Part shown: piece by piece, positions 51,038 to 61,376 of the stretch
Layout of the letters: each line of letters begins with the position of its first letter
How positions within the stretch are numbered: position 1 is the stretch's first letter
Source: Argonema antarcticum A004/B2
GTDB lineage: Bacteria; Cyanobacteriota; Cyanobacteriia; Cyanobacteriales; Aerosakkonemataceae
Direction of reading: 5' to 3'
DNA: 61,507 nucleotides
NCBI RefSeq assembly: GCF_023333585.1
Contig: NZ_JAIQZN010000008.1
Span: 71,373-132,879 of the forward strand
Notes under the pieces: generated by a model
Told to the model about the DNA's origin: nothing
Databases searched by the model: none
The model's input: the letters and a program-made list of their open reading frames with translations, nothing else
Position numbers and translations under genes: made by a program

Positions 51038-51504
51038 ATGGAGCGACAAGAGAACAGTTATAAAATTTATCTAGATGTTTGCTGTTTGAATCGTCCTTTT
51101 GATGATTGGAATCAGGAGCGAGTTCGTTGGGAGGGAGAAGCCGTACTCAGCATTATGGAGCATATTTACGATCGCAAATGGCAGCTTATTTCTAGTGAGG
51201 CTATAGAAGTCGAACTAGAAAGAATGCGTGATTTGGAAAAGTTAGAGAATGTATTAAAGCTATTGGAGTTTGCCACGATTAAAGTCAATCTTAATGATGA
51301 TACGATCGAAGATCCCAGCAACTAGAAAGTCTAGGCTTTGGTCTTTATGACTCGTTTCATATTGCTTGTGCAGAAATGGCTCAAGCAGATGTTTTACTTT
51401 CTACTGATGACCGTTTACTGAGAAATGCGTCACGTCATCAAGGTGTAATAGGAATTGTTGTTGATAATCCTGTTACCTGGTTAATGAACGTTTTGCAAGC
51501 TTAA
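51038..51504 (+). pseudogene. PIN-domain toxin with an internal frameshift
   Basis: Frame 1 from the ATG at 51038 reads NSYKIYLDVCCLNRPFDDWN and continues to a TAG at 51323. The adjoining frame, from about 51320 to the TAA at 51502, continues the domain without a gap: QLESLGFGLYDSFHIACAEM, then DVLLSTDDRLLR. Together they form a complete PIN fold with all acidic residues. The shift is near 'gatcccagcaactag', with no obvious slippery heptamer, so an inactivating indel is likelier than programmed shifting. Confidence 0.82.
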
Positions 51505-51523
51505 TGAGGAAGGAGAAGTAAAA

Positions 51524-51718
51524 ATGACACCTGTAGAATTACAAAAAAAGGGTTATCAAGTTTTAGTAGAGCATTTGGGACAGGTTGATGCCATTCGTTT
51601 TTTACAACAGTTTGGCTGGGGACGTGGGGACTATACCAAAGAACGAGAGGAATCTTTAGCACAAGTAACGAGAGAGGAGTTTTGGCAAGATCTTCAGCGA
51701 ATTCGAGCCAGAAAGTAG
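51524..51718 (+). CDS. Antitoxin of the frameshifted PIN pair, 64 aa
   Basis: A strong GAAGGAG precedes the ATG. MTPVELQKKGYQVLVEHLGQ with VDAIRFLQQFGWGRGDYTKE is the small partner commonly found beside LDVCCLNRPFDD-type PIN genes in cyanobacteria. It follows the toxin by 19 bp. It appears intact while the toxin is broken. Confidence 0.75.
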   Translation: MTPVELQKKGYQVLVEHLGQVDAIRFLQQFGWGRGDYTKEREESLAQVTREEFWQDLQRIRARK

Positions 51719-51732
51719 CTTTATAAAGATAT

Positions 51733-51957
51733 TTATCTTTTGGGAATTGCAGATAAAATAGTACGAAGTGCATGATTGACTGCTTCTGATGTTGTAAAAA
51801 CTTCCGCCACATCAGCATCTAAAGTAACTGTTACGGGAAACTGACTCTTTTCGGCAGCAAAACGGTTAGGACGAGCTTGACGATAATCAAAGTTATATTC
51901 TGGAAGCAAGTCATCTTCCTCTGAGTTTTGGTAGTTAGAATTTGGGGTATTGCTCAT
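51733..51957 (-). CDS. brnA: BrnA-type antitoxin
   Basis: From the ATG at 51957 (AAGGAACG upstream) the 74-residue protein has DLLPEYNFDYRQARPNRFAA and VTVTLDADVAEVFTTSEAVN, the BrnA RHH-type C-terminus. It is encoded 22 bp into the end of a BrnT remnant, the usual overlap. The toxin is reduced to its last 25 codons, so this antitoxin is an orphan. Confidence 0.75.
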   Translation of the reverse strand: MSNTPNSNYQNSEEDDLLPEYNFDYRQARPNRFAAEKSQFPVTVTLDADVAEVFTTSEAVNHALRTILSAIPKR

Positions 51958-52012
51958 AATCTTTTCGTTCCTTGTGAGTTGCAAGACGAGCGCTGATGAT
52001 ACGAATGACAAT
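51935..52012 (-). pseudogene. BrnT toxin, C-terminal 25 codons
   Basis: Minus strand from 52012 reads IVIRIISARLATHKERKDYE then QYPKF and TAA, the conserved C-terminal RIISARxAT..E...YE of BrnT ribonucleases. Two TAG codons precede it, and the histidine-kinase gene ends at 52026, so the rest was lost at that junction. Confidence 0.75.
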
Positions 52013-52025
52013 CTACTATCTGAAA

Positions 52026-53648
52026 TCATTTTACTGGTAAAGTAAACCAGTATGTCGAACCTTCTCCAGGTTTACTAATAACGCCGATTTGACCGCCGTG
52101 AGCTGTAATAATTTGTCGGCAAAGATATAATTTTAGACCGATTCCGGTCGAGCATCTCGCTTGTGGGTCGCGGACGTAGAGATCGAAGATGCGATCGCAC
52201 TCCACTTGACCGATCCCCACCCCGTTATCCTGAATATGGCAGCGAATCATCCCGGCTTCCACCGTCGCACTCAACGTCAGACTCAATCCAGGGGGGTTAT
52301 GTTTCAAGGTATGGGCCAATAAGCTTTCAAAAACTCGCTGTATCTGAGTCGGATCGAGCATTACCAACGGTAAATCTTCGGGGACAAGATTTATGAGGGT
52401 GGCTTGATTTTGCGCCAGCATTGGCTGTAAGTCTTTGATGATTGAGGGTAGCACAGTGCTGAATTGGATAAACTCGCGATGGATAATAGTTCCCTGTGCT
52501 TCGCTGGCGTTGGTTTCCAGCACAGAGTCGATCGTCTTTAGTTGGCGATCGGACCCTGACACCATTCGCTCTAATAATTTGCGAGGGATAGATATATTTT
52601 CTCCTGGCAGATTCAGCCAATTCTTTAATATCATTAATGTTCCCATAACCGATGTGCGAAGATCGTGGGAAACTGTATGTAACAAAACATCTTTAATTCG
52701 GTTCAATTCTTGGAGATCTCTATTTCTTTGCTGTAGCTGAACAGTACGTTCTTCTACTTGGTATTCTAACTTTGTATTAAGGGTTTGTACTTGTTTATAA
52801 AGTTGTGCTTGCTGAATAGCGATCGCTACTTGCGTTGCCAATTTCTCCAGCAAGTCAATCTCAAATGGCTGCCAACATCGAGGGCTAGAGCATTGATTGG
52901 CAACCAATACCCCAAAAAACTCTTCCCCCACAATAATCGGTACGCCAAGGCCAGCTTTTACCTGATATCGGGTGTAATATTCACTTAGAAATGGAGTTTT
53001 TTCTATTTTATTTGTATCGTTAATAACTCGCGGATGGCGATGTTCGTAGAAAGATTTAATTTCACGCACATAGTTCTCATCAAGTCTCCATCCCTTTATA
53101 GACTGGCAGTTATGGGCTACCGATTCTGCCAGGATTTCCCCATTACTGCGCTCATCAATACAACCGATGAAAACCCTGTCTGCTTGCAGGAATTGTCGAA
53201 CTTCCTCCACCGTGGTGTTGAGAATGCGATCGAGGTTGAGCGACTTGCGAATTCGCAAAGCCATTTCGCCCAACAAGCGAGTGCTGCACAACGCTGGTTG
53301 GGAAACCAGCGGGTGAGGAAATGGGCGATCGCAAAATAGCGATCGCATCCACACTTGAACCCCCTTGCGTTCCACAATATTTATTGTGTTACAACCAATG
53401 ATGTCTTCCTCATACCCGCTAATACGAGTTATTGCCTTTAGCGAATCAGACTCCAGACAGTTCTGTTTGGGGAACTGGCATATAATGTCTGGTAAAGATG
53501 AAGCATTTGTGCTGAAGTTTGAATCTAAAGATCCCAAAAGTAGTTCAAATGCTTCGTCTCTCACCGCCGCAGCCAAGATATGTTTGAGCCGTTCAAAGGC
53601 AGCTTCGTCCCGGCAACAGTCTCGTATAGCTTGTAGATAGTCAGGCAT
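52026..53648 (-). CDS. GAF-domain sensor histidine kinase
   Basis: The 540-residue soluble kinase has an N-terminal helical region with a short PAS-like part (1-120). One GAF domain occupies about 125-295 (LNLDRILNTTVEEVRQFLQA, LGVPIIVGEEFFGVLVANQC), and a coiled coil about 296-330. HisKA follows (H-box VSHDLRTSVMG, about 336-346), then HATPase with the G1 box DNGVGI and GIGLKLYLCRQIITAHGG near 505. The GAF lacks the bilin-binding Cys segment. The small gene at 53655 lies six bases upstream and is probably co-transcribed; no response regulator is adjacent. Confidence 0.93.
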   Translation of the reverse strand: MPDYLQAIRDCCRDEAAFERLKHILAAAVRDEAFELLLGSLDSNFSTNASSLPDIICQFPKQNCLESDSLKAITRISGYEEDIIGCNTINIVERKGVQVWMRSLFCDRPFPHPLVSQPALCSTRLLGEMALRIRKSLNLDRILNTTVEEVRQFLQADRVFIGCIDERSNGEILAESVAHNCQSIKGWRLDENYVREIKSFYEHRHPRVINDTNKIEKTPFLSEYYTRYQVKAGLGVPIIVGEEFFGVLVANQCSSPRCWQPFEIDLLEKLATQVAIAIQQAQLYKQVQTLNTKLEYQVEERTVQLQQRNRDLQELNRIKDVLLHTVSHDLRTSVMGTLMILKNWLNLPGENISIPRKLLERMVSGSDRQLKTIDSVLETNASEAQGTIIHREFIQFSTVLPSIIKDLQPMLAQNQATLINLVPEDLPLVMLDPTQIQRVFESLLAHTLKHNPPGLSLTLSATVEAGMIRCHIQDNGVGIGQVECDRIFDLYVRDPQARCSTGIGLKLYLCRQIITAHGGQIGVISKPGEGSTYWFTLPVK

Positions 53649-53654
53649 CAGGAA

Positions 53655-54041
53655 TCACGTCGCTCTCACAATTTGAAAAATTTGTAGGGCTTGAGACTTT
53701 TTTGAGTTTAACAACTCATTAACTATTGCACATACACTGTGCGATAGAGAGCGAACGCTTTCCTGGGAGTTCTGTACCTTTTGAGGGGAAGTTGACTTTC
53801 TGAGGCTATCTTGATATAGAAATGCAAAAAACTCGATTTCTTTTCGGGCACTATACCGCAGCTTTGGCGAAAGTGTCTGCGCTAAAACTACATAGGTTTG
53901 TGCGACTTCTTCAAGCAGCTCCAAAATTTCTTCTGGGGGGGCATCGTGATATTGCAATGCCTGTTTAGCTAGCACATCTATCGGTGTTAAGTCAAAACCT
54001 AGTTGGGCTAAGGCTTCTAAATCTGTGAATTGTACGGTCAT
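53655..54041 (-). CDS. Hypothetical protein upstream of a histidine kinase, 128 aa
   Basis: I prefer the ATG at 54041 (MTVQFTDLEALAQLGFDLTP); longer starts reach 54101. The product is an all-helical soluble protein with QYHDAPPEEILELLEEVAQT and a Ser/Gln-rich linker before a final helix. No family recognised. Six bases separate it from the kinase gene, so a coupled function is plausible. Confidence 0.6.
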   Translation of the reverse strand: MTVQFTDLEALAQLGFDLTPIDVLAKQALQYHDAPPEEILELLEEVAQTYVVLAQTLSPKLRYSARKEIEFFAFLYQDSLRKSTSPQKVQNSQESVRSLSHSVCAIVNELLNSKKSQALQIFQIVRAT

Positions 54042-54691
54042 GTTGCAAATCCCCTGATGAATACAAAAGGTAGTAGGCGACTGTTGATGAGACAGTCCCA
54101 TCTCCCCTGGATTCAGCGTTCTAACTTAAAGTTACGGTTGTAATCGCCGATCGCGCTTCATTCAGTCGATTCACCCAACAGGGTGATTGTCGGATGACCT
54201 TGCCGAGGCGTATATAAACTAGACGGTTTCCCCGGCTTCGAGATTGGTCGCGATCGCAATTTGACTGGTACGATCTGTAAGAGTTAGGCTGAATCCAGGC
54301 GAGCTACAGTTCCATATCGTTGTAGATGACGATTAAAGCCACTATCTGCCCTAACTCACGTTCTCGCAGTGACCAGTTGTAGAAATATGTGCGATCGTTA
54401 TCACAATTTTAGATAAGTAACAGACCAGGTTTGTTCAAGAAACCTCAATACTGTTCGGTTCAGGGTATTTGTGGGCGCAGAAACCCTCTTTCTTCTCTGC
54501 TGCCGATCCGAACAGTCTGAGAAGAAGCTTGGTCTTTCTACTATCAGTATATTAACGTAATATTCCCTATTGTGGCGCTTGAACAAACAGTGAAATTACT
54601 TATATATCGGCATCGGTCGTGGCAAATCGAAGCGATACAGCGGTTTTCACATGGATAAGTTACATCGATTCTCTTCCTTGTCCCCCTAGTT
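54042..54691. other. 650-bp gap with a long imperfect hairpin
   Basis: No convincing gene. Arms AGACCAGG (54422) / GGTCT (54531) and ACTGTTCGG (54450-54458) / CCGAACAGT (54508-54516) form a nested inverted repeat of about 115 bp, possibly a structured RNA or a MITE remnant. A minus-strand open stretch down to 54121 has no recognisable similarity. Confidence 0.45.
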
Positions 54692-55375
54692 CTATTTTTC
54701 GATCGCTTTAATAAACGCCTCAGAATGGGCTACTGCCCCAAATACACCACCTTGCATCTTAATCATTTTCAGTGCCGCCAGATAGTTGCCATAGTCAGTT
54801 GCAGCCGTGCAGTCAGATAGCAGCAAGCATTCGTAACCGCGATCGTTCGCTTCCCGCATAGTTGTATGGACGCAGACATCTGTCGTAATTCCGCCCAAAA
54901 CAATATTTTGGATGCCTTTACATTTCAGTATCAAATCCAGATCGGTTGCATAAAATGAACCTTTACCCGGTTTATCAATTATTGTTTCTCCTGGGTTAGG
55001 CGCAAGTTCTGGAATAATTTCCCATCCAGGTTCCCCGCGTACTAAAATTCTGCCGCAAGGGCCAGGATCGCCAATTCCAGCACCGATCTGACGGCTGCGC
55101 CACTGCTTATTTTCCGGCAAATCGGACAGATCCGATCGATGTCCCTCGCGAGTATGAATCACATGAAAACCTTGGGCGCGAACTACCTCTAAAACCCGCT
55201 TAATTGGCCCGATCGGGGCGCGAGTCAGGGATAAATCATACCCCATCTTGTCAACATAACCGCCAACGCCGCAGAAATCGGTCTGCATATCAATTATCAG
55301 CACAACCGTATTTTCTGGACGCAAATCCCCATTGAATGGGTACAGATAAGGCTCGGCTTCCACAAAACATTCCAT
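54692..55375 (-). CDS. biuH: Biuret hydrolase-like cysteine hydrolase
   Basis: From the ATG at 55375 the product is 227 residues. As far as I recall the characterised bacterial biuret hydrolases, it matches them along its whole length: [60 protein letters not shown] and [20 protein letters not shown]. The triad is Asp (IDMQTDF), Lys ([13 protein letters not shown]) and Cys ([20 protein letters not shown]). It would split biuret to allophanate and ammonia. The gene at 40276 is a more distant paralogue. A related ureide is the alternative substrate. Confidence 0.85.
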   Translation of the reverse strand: MECFVEAEPYLYPFNGDLRPENTVVLIIDMQTDFCGVGGYVDKMGYDLSLTRAPIGPIKRVLEVVRAQGFHVIHTREGHRSDLSDLPENKQWRSRQIGAGIGDPGPCGRILVRGEPGWEIIPELAPNPGETIIDKPGKGSFYATDLDLILKCKGIQNIVLGGITTDVCVHTTMREANDRGYECLLLSDCTAATDYGNYLAALKMIKMQGGVFGAVAHSEAFIKAIEK

Positions 55376-55450
55376 ATTCACCAACCTTTAAACTTAAATA
55401 ATATTTACCAAAAATATGCCACTTCAGAGAGTATCAAAAATAACTTTTTT

Positions 55451-56848
55451 TTAGCTATTTATTGGCAAGGTAATTATAAACTCTGTCCCTTTTCCAGGTG
55501 CAGAAACACAAGTCATCTCCCCACCGTGTTTTTCCACCACAATCTGATTACTGATAGACAACCCCAAACCAGTACCTTTTCCGACTGCTTTAGTTGTAAA
55601 CAACGGTTCAAATATGCGCTCTCTCACTTCTGCCGACATCCCTATTCCATTGTCCTCAATCCGAATTATGACTCTATCTTTGCTCTCTGAAAATTCAGTA
55701 CGAATAGTAATAGTATTGGCACGAGTCTTGTTCTCCTCATAAGAATGCCCTTGACTGCACTCTTCAAGGGCATCAATAGCATTGGCAATGATATTCATAA
55801 ACACCTGATTAAGCTGTCCGGCGTAGCACTCAACTAGAGGCAATTCTCCATATTCTTTAATAATTTCAATAGCGGGGCACTTATCCTTGGCTTTAAGTCG
55901 GTGCTTCAAAATTAAAAGAGTGCTATCGATACCTTCGTGAATATTAACTGCAACTTTAGATGAAGTATCAGATCGGGAAAATGTTCTTAAAGAGACACTA
56001 ATTTGGTTGATGCGCTCAGTTCCCGTTTTCATTGATGAAATTAGCTTAAGCAAGTCTTCTGTAAAATAATCTAACTCAATCTCTTCTGCATGATCCTCAA
56101 TTTCCGCCCCCGGATTAGGAAATTTTTGCTGATAAAGCTTTAAGTGGTCGAGTAGGTCTTGAATGTATGTCTCAGCATGGCTAATATTGCCAGCAATAAA
56201 ACTGACAGGATTATTAATTTCGTGGGCGACACCCGCAACCAATTGACCAAGAGCGGACATTTTTTCTTTTTGCACCAGGTAAATTTGAGTTTGTTGCAAG
56301 TTTTCAAGGGCTTGTCTAAGTTCATCCGTCCGTTCTTCTACCTGTTTTTCTAATTCCTGTGTCAGCTTTTTTAAGGCAATTTCAGCGGCAACGCGGTCTT
56401 CAACTTCGCGTTTTAGAAGTATATTTTGTTGTTCAATTATTTTAGTTAAATTGTGCAGTTTTAACTGAGCTTTAACGCGGGCTAAAACCTCCTCTTGCTG
56501 AAACGGCTTGGTGATATAATCTACTGCTCCCAAATTGAAACCTTTAACTTTATCCACCGTTTCGGAAAGGGCTGTCATAAAAATTACAGGTATATCTTCA
56601 GTTGACGGATCTGCCTTTAGCCGATGGCAGGTTTCAAATCCGTCAATTCCAGGCATCATCACATCTAATAGGATGATATCGGGTTTGGCATATTGCACCT
56701 TTTGGATAGCACTTTCGCCATCTCTTGCTACTAATACTTCAAATCCAGCCTCATCCAGAAAATCGGAGAGTACCCCTAAATTAGCTGGGGTATCATCGAC
56801 AATTAACAGGACAGCTTTTGGGGTAGATTCAATGCTCATTTCGCTCAT
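55451..56848 (-). CDS. Receiver-histidine kinase hybrid (REC-HisKA-HATPase)
   Basis: Start taken at 56848 ([20 protein letters not shown]); the 465-residue protein overlaps the upstream kinase by 20 bp. The N-terminal REC domain (about 14-130) has VDD, the phospho-acceptor Asp in [16 protein letters not shown] and Lys in YITKPFQQ. A coiled coil precedes an NtrB-like kinase core: H-box [21 protein letters not shown]-box [14 protein letters not shown], and IEDNGIGM and [16 protein letters not shown] that feeds into a kinase makes it a relay middle step, probably downstream of the adjoining hybrid kinase. Confidence 0.92.
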   Translation of the reverse strand: MSEMSIESTPKAVLLIVDDTPANLGVLSDFLDEAGFEVLVARDGESAIQKVQYAKPDIILLDVMMPGIDGFETCHRLKADPSTEDIPVIFMTALSETVDKVKGFNLGAVDYITKPFQQEEVLARVKAQLKLHNLTKIIEQQNILLKREVEDRVAAEIALKKLTQELEKQVEERTDELRQALENLQQTQIYLVQKEKMSALGQLVAGVAHEINNPVSFIAGNISHAETYIQDLLDHLKLYQQKFPNPGAEIEDHAEEIELDYFTEDLLKLISSMKTGTERINQISVSLRTFSRSDTSSKVAVNIHEGIDSTLLILKHRLKAKDKCPAIEIIKEYGELPLVECYAGQLNQVFMNIIANAIDALEECSQGHSYEENKTRANTITIRTEFSESKDRVIIRIEDNGIGMSAEVRERIFEPLFTTKAVGKGTGLGLSISNQIVVEKHGGEMTCVSAPGKGTEFIITLPINS

Positions 56849-59486
56849 ACCTATATTGACTAATGAACTCCAGAATCTCTTTTTCCTGAAAATTGTTGGC
56901 AAGTTGACGCAAATGTGTCGCAAACGAGACGACTTTTTCGTCTATCTGCTCCAACTTGACAGTTTGCTTAACAATACCCTTGAGATTTCCTCTCATAGCT
57001 AGATCGAACAAAAGCTCAATTTCCTCTGGAGGTGGAGTAACCCATTTACCATTTGGAATTTGAGACTTAGGAAGCGTAACCTTTCTATCTTGGCTTTCTT
57101 CTGCTGGTTTTGGCGTCCGCGTTTCCTCGTAAATCCACTCCAGTTCCAAATACTTTTGTAACTTCTGGAGTAGTTCATGTATCTGCACTGGCTTGGGGAT
57201 GAAATCGTTGCCACCAGCTTCTAGACTCTTAGACTGGTCGCTTTTAAATACGCTAGCCGAGGAAACAATAATCACCACATCTTTCAATTCCGGGGACTGC
57301 CGAATGCGCCGCGTCATCTCAAAACCGTCCAGCACTGGCATCACCAAGTCGGTGATAATTAGGTCTGGTTTAAACTCTGCTGCTTTATCTAAACCCTCTT
57401 GACCATTTGTTGCTTCTACCATTTCAAAACCGATTTTTTCTAGCAGATTGACAATAACAGAGCGATTTTCCCATTTATCATCTATCACTAGGATTTTCGG
57501 CTTTCTGCCTGCTACGCCAATAATTTTTCCTGACTCAACAATGGTGGCTGAATCTGCCCATTCTTTTGCTTCTGGGAAATCCAAATCTATCCAAAAAATA
57601 CTGCCAACACCGAGTTGGCTTTTAACTTGGATGGTACTATCCATCATTTGGATAATTTGCTTGCTAATTGCCAATCCCAGTCCGGTTCCTTCGGCTTGAC
57701 GCTTGCTGTTGCCAACCTGCTCGAAGGGCAAAAATATCTTTTCTAATTGGTTGGGAGTCATGCCTACGCCAGTGTCTTCAATCTGGAAACGAATTTTGAT
57801 AATTGGTAATGGATGAAATTCTGACCGATTCCCGATTACTTCCACATTGAAGGTGACTCCCCCAGTGTTGGTAAATTTGATGGCATTTCCCAGTAAGTTA
57901 ATCAGCACTTGTCGCAACCGTTTTTGATCGGCATGAATAGCAATGGGCAGTTCGGAAGTTGGTTGGTAAACAAAAGAAATGCTTTTTTGTTCTGCACGGA
58001 TGCGGCAAACTTCAACAACTCCCTCTAAAAAGGAAGGAAAATGAAAGTCTTCTGGATCGAGTTCCATTTTTTTTGCTTCGATTTTAGAAAGGTCTAAAAT
58101 GTCGTTGATTAAGGTAAGTAAGTGAGAGCCGCACTGATAAATAATATCGATGCCGTGCAGTTCTTGGGCGGTCATTGTTTTGGAGCGTTCGAGGATTTGG
58201 GCGTAACCCAAAATGCCGTTGAGGGGGGTTCTTAGTTCGTGGCTCATGTTAGCGAGAAATTCGCTTTTTGCTCTGTTGGCGATATCAGCGGCTTCCACAG
58301 CTTCGCTAAGAGCGGCTGTGCGTTGCTCTACTCGGAGTTCTAGTTCTTCGTTTGTCTTTGCTAGGGCTTTAAATGACTCTTGTAATTGCTGTGCCATTTG
58401 GTTGAATGAGCGAGCTAAAATCCCCAGTTCATTGCGCGATCGAATGTCTACTCTAGCGTCGAGATTTCCATCGCTAATTTGGGCTGCAGCAGCAGTAAGA
58501 CTCTGTAACGGTGAAACAATCCGCCGCGAAAATAAAACCCCCAATCCTGCTGCCATAAGTGTTGCCAGAAAGAGCGCTGCTGCCATTGTGAGGATGAGGT
58601 TGCGGACAGGAGTGTATGCTTCGGCTGTGGGCAATTCTACCACGACGCTCCAATTGACGCTGCGGATAGGTGCGATCGCACCCAGCACTTCTACTCCCTT
58701 AAGACCTTGGTAGACTCTCAGCGATTTTTCTCGATCGCTTAGGGTATCAATGAAGGGAAGTTGTGAAATATCTTCTAGTTTTAAGCTCTCGGAGTCACTT
58801 CTTTTTTTAGCAATGACAACTTGGCGATCGTCAATTATATATGTATATCCGGTTTTTCCTATTTCAGCTTTGGAGACAACAAAATCAAGAAATTTTAGAT
58901 TAACTCTAGCCAGTAAAATGCCATCCACTTCATCTTTTTGATTGCGAATTGGGACGGCGATTGTTGTAACTAACTGGTGAATTTCAGGGGCAATTGTAAC
59001 GGGATTGACATAATCTTCTTGCCGCTTGAATGCCCTGACAAATAGTGGAGAATACTTTATATTACCCAGCCCGACACGATCGTAGGGTGAAACGACTGCA
59101 ACGGGTTCGCCCTGACTATTAACAATTGCCACCATTTCATAAGCGTCGTTGTGGCGGGTTAAACCATCTAGTAGGGTTTGCTTGGTTTCTAGGGGGAGAT
59201 CGGTCAAACCGCGCACTCTAGCTAGGTAACCCAATTTTCTAATCAGGTCATCCATGTAGGCATCGATCTTTTGAGCGGCTGCTTGCGATCGCGCTTTTTG
59301 TAGCAGGTTTGTCTGTTTTAATTGGGTTTGGAAGCTGGAGTAAATTAGTATTCCTCCCGCAGTCAGCAAACTCGATATCACTAAGAAGACCAGGCCAAAA
59401 CGCAGTTGGTTGGCAATTGAAAAAGTCCAGCGCCAAGTTAAATTGATCCTTGCTTTGAATTTATCTGCACTATTATTACGATCCAA
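56829..59486 (-). CDS. Membrane hybrid histidine kinase (dCache-HAMP-HisKA-HATPase-REC)
   Basis: The 885-residue protein has TM1 at about 28-50, a periplasmic double Cache sensor (about 55-300, with [15 protein letters not shown] and [20 protein letters not shown]) and TM2 at about 305-328. HAMP ([20 protein letters not shown]), HisKA ([20 protein letters not shown]), HATPase ([30 protein letters not shown]) and a C-terminal REC ([20 protein letters not shown]) follow, then a short helical tail. Cache domains sense small molecules such as amino acids or purines. The flanking biuret-hydrolase and BMP genes make a nitrogen-compound ligand an attractive guess. Confidence 0.93.
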   Translation of the reverse strand: MDRNNSADKFKARINLTWRWTFSIANQLRFGLVFLVISSLLTAGGILIYSSFQTQLKQTNLLQKARSQAAAQKIDAYMDDLIRKLGYLARVRGLTDLPLETKQTLLDGLTRHNDAYEMVAIVNSQGEPVAVVSPYDRVGLGNIKYSPLFVRAFKRQEDYVNPVTIAPEIHQLVTTIAVPIRNQKDEVDGILLARVNLKFLDFVVSKAEIGKTGYTYIIDDRQVVIAKKRSDSESLKLEDISQLPFIDTLSDREKSLRVYQGLKGVEVLGAIAPIRSVNWSVVVELPTAEAYTPVRNLILTMAAALFLATLMAAGLGVLFSRRIVSPLQSLTAAAAQISDGNLDARVDIRSRNELGILARSFNQMAQQLQESFKALAKTNEELELRVEQRTAALSEAVEAADIANRAKSEFLANMSHELRTPLNGILGYAQILERSKTMTAQELHGIDIIYQCGSHLLTLINDILDLSKIEAKKMELDPEDFHFPSFLEGVVEVCRIRAEQKSISFVYQPTSELPIAIHADQKRLRQVLINLLGNAIKFTNTGGVTFNVEVIGNRSEFHPLPIIKIRFQIEDTGVGMTPNQLEKIFLPFEQVGNSKRQAEGTGLGLAISKQIIQMMDSTIQVKSQLGVGSIFWIDLDFPEAKEWADSATIVESGKIIGVAGRKPKILVIDDKWENRSVIVNLLEKIGFEMVEATNGQEGLDKAAEFKPDLIITDLVMPVLDGFEMTRRIRQSPELKDVVIIVSSASVFKSDQSKSLEAGGNDFIPKPVQIHELLQKLQKYLELEWIYEETRTPKPAEESQDRKVTLPKSQIPNGKWVTPPPEEIELLFDLAMRGNLKGIVKQTVKLEQIDEKVVSFATHLRQLANNFQEKEILEFISQYRYERNEH

Positions 59487-59539
59487 TTGAGCCTCCTGAC
59501 GAGAGCATTCGAGCTACTCACGATCAAAACCAGGTAAAC

Positions 59540-60565
59540 TTATGGCGAAACGTCTATTTTACCCGTCACAATATCCTCTTTAATCTTGTTCGCTATTGCT
59601 TCTTGTTCGGGAGTCAGTGACCCCCGAAAAGGAGCTAATTTCTGTACTTTTTCTCGGAGTCCAAATTTGTATTGCTTACCCTCCCATCGACCTTCTCGAA
59701 CTAGAGTTGCTGCCTGTAGCAATAACCCTGGTGAATCCTGGATGGCACTGGTTAAGACAGTACCAGGAGCAAGTTGATATAGGTCTTGAATCCATCCAAT
59801 TGTGTAAATACCATGTTTTTTTGCTAACTGATGTAAAGGTAGACAACCTGGATCGGCATTATTTGAAATAACGTCAACTCCCGATTTAATGTGTTTTTCC
59901 ACAATTTTTTGGCACTTTTCTGTATCTGTCCAATTTCCCACCCATTCAGCGATCACAGTTATATCTGGCTTGGTCGCTTTCGCTCCTCTTTCAAACAAAA
60001 TAGCCCCCTCTTTTATATGTGGATAATCCACACCTCCAATAAATGACACTTTATTTGTTTTGGTCTTAAGGGCTGCAATTACTCCTGTCAAATAACCTAT
60101 TTCTCCGCTCCGAAAAGATAGGGCTGCTAAGTTTCTATTGTTACCAGGAAAAGTCCCAAGGACTGCAAATTTAGTGCGCGGAAATTCTCTCGCAGCAATT
60201 TCAGCAGCTGAAACAAATTGGCCTCCGTGACCGATAATTAAATCGAAACCTTCCTTGGCATACTGCCTGAATACATTTGTTACCTCAACATCGGATAAAT
60301 CGTCGGTTTTTTCGGTGTAAGCTATTTTGGCTCCTAGTTGCTTTTCGATCGACTTCAAGCCTTGGTAACCTGACTGACTCCAGCTTCCATCGTCGATCGC
60401 ATCTGGTAGGGTCATCGCGACTTTAAAGGTGCTGGCCATCTCCAATTGAGAATTAGGAGCTGGATTGCTACCTGTAACGCCACAACCGATGGTCATAAAG
60501 GTCAGAATTGCTAGAATTATATATGTTACAAATGTGGTTTTTGGGCGCATTTTGTTGAAAAACAT
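59540..60565 (-). CDS. BMP-family ABC transporter substrate-binding lipoprotein, second copy
   Basis: From the ATG at 60565 (other in-frame starts at 60631 and 60550) the signal peptide TTFVTYIILAILTFMTIGC ends in a lipobox Cys. The BMP domain includes DAIDDGSWSQSGYQGLKSIE, GFDLIIGHGGQFVSAAEIAA, GYLTGVIAALKTK and SGVDVISNNADPGC. It is only distantly similar to the BMP protein at 41493. No permease or ATPase is adjacent; it may deliver to the permeases at 42840/44035 or act as sensor input to the neighbouring Cache kinase (inference). Confidence 0.88.
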   Translation of the reverse strand: MFFNKMRPKTTFVTYIILAILTFMTIGCGVTGSNPAPNSQLEMASTFKVAMTLPDAIDDGSWSQSGYQGLKSIEKQLGAKIAYTEKTDDLSDVEVTNVFRQYAKEGFDLIIGHGGQFVSAAEIAAREFPRTKFAVLGTFPGNNRNLAALSFRSGEIGYLTGVIAALKTKTNKVSFIGGVDYPHIKEGAILFERGAKATKPDITVIAEWVGNWTDTEKCQKIVEKHIKSGVDVISNNADPGCLPLHQLAKKHGIYTIGWIQDLYQLAPGTVLTSAIQDSPGLLLQAATLVREGRWEGKQYKFGLREKVQKLAPFRGSLTPEQEAIANKIKEDIVTGKIDVSP

Positions 60566-60668
60566 TAAGTATGTTCTTGGCAACAGACCAACTACGCGAT
60601 CGCGCACAACAAAAATGAAAGTTTTTCTCACCTGCTGCCCTGCCTATTTTAAAGTGAGGTTTAGCCTG

Positions 60669-61376
60669 CTAATTGCACCATAAAGCAATGCCACCTAATA
60701 AACCAGTCACATTCGGCACAATTTTGACATTTGGGGGCAAATTTATGGCGATTCTGTCTGTGTTACCGCCGCCGATGTAAAGGCGATCGTAGTTGAACAA
60801 ATGTTCGAGGGATGCGATCGCTTTTTCCAGACGCTCGTTCCATTTTTTCTTGCCAACGTCGTCTAATGCTGCACGCCCCAGTTGTTCTTCATAGGTTTGT
60901 CCTTTGCGAAACTCATGGTGACCGAGTTCTAGATTGGGGACTAATTTACCGTTTACAAATAACGCTGAGCCAAAGCCCGTACCCAGTGTAACTACCAGTT
61001 CAACTCCATGTCCAGAAATGGCACCAAATCCCTGGATGTCTGCATCGTTAGCTACACGGACAGGTTTGTCCAATTTCTGGGAGAGGACTGTTGCTAAATC
61101 AAAATTAATCCAATCTGGGTCTAGGTTTACTGCCGTTTTAATGATGCCGTTTTGCACGACACCGGGGAAACCTAGCGATACCCGATCGAATTTGCCTTGT
61201 CCCGCAGCGAGTGTTGCTATAGCTGCAATTATAGGTTCGGGTTTTGGGGGTTGCGGTGTTTCTACTCTACTGCGTTCAGTTCGGGGAGTGCCATCTTCGT
61301 TCAAAACCATGACTTTGACGCCACTACCGCCAATATCTACTGCCAGAGTAGCAATATTTCCATCTTCTTGAGCCAT
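60669..61376 (-). CDS. ppgK: ROK-family kinase, probable polyphosphate glucokinase
   Basis: The 235-residue protein has the sugar-kinase phosphate-1 motif TLAVDIGGSGVKVMVLNEDG, LGFPGVVQNGIIKTAVNLDP, the catalytic Asp in VANDADIQGFG and phosphate-2 VTLGTGFGSALF, plus ELGHHEFRKGQTYEEQLG. Length and this last block fit polyphosphate glucokinases, which phosphorylate glucose with polyphosphate or ATP. The ROK zinc-binding Cys cluster is absent, as usual for this subgroup. The remaining 131 bp to the window end hold no gene. Confidence 0.85.
   Translation of the reverse strand: MAQEDGNIATLAVDIGGSGVKVMVLNEDGTPRTERSRVETPQPPKPEPIIAAIATLAAGQGKFDRVSLGFPGVVQNGIIKTAVNLDPDWINFDLATVLSQKLDKPVRVANDADIQGFGAISGHGVELVVTLGTGFGSALFVNGKLVPNLELGHHEFRKGQTYEEQLGRAALDDVGKKKWNERLEKAIASLEHLFNYDRLYIGGGNTDRIAINLPPNVKIVPNVTGLLGGIALWCN

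Noticed and set aside
54121-54310. Minus-strand open stretch containing RLVYIRLGKVIRQSP and WVNRLNEARS
   Set aside because: It looks protein-like but has no start, no ribosome site and no family I can name; it may be a gene remnant but I cannot support it.
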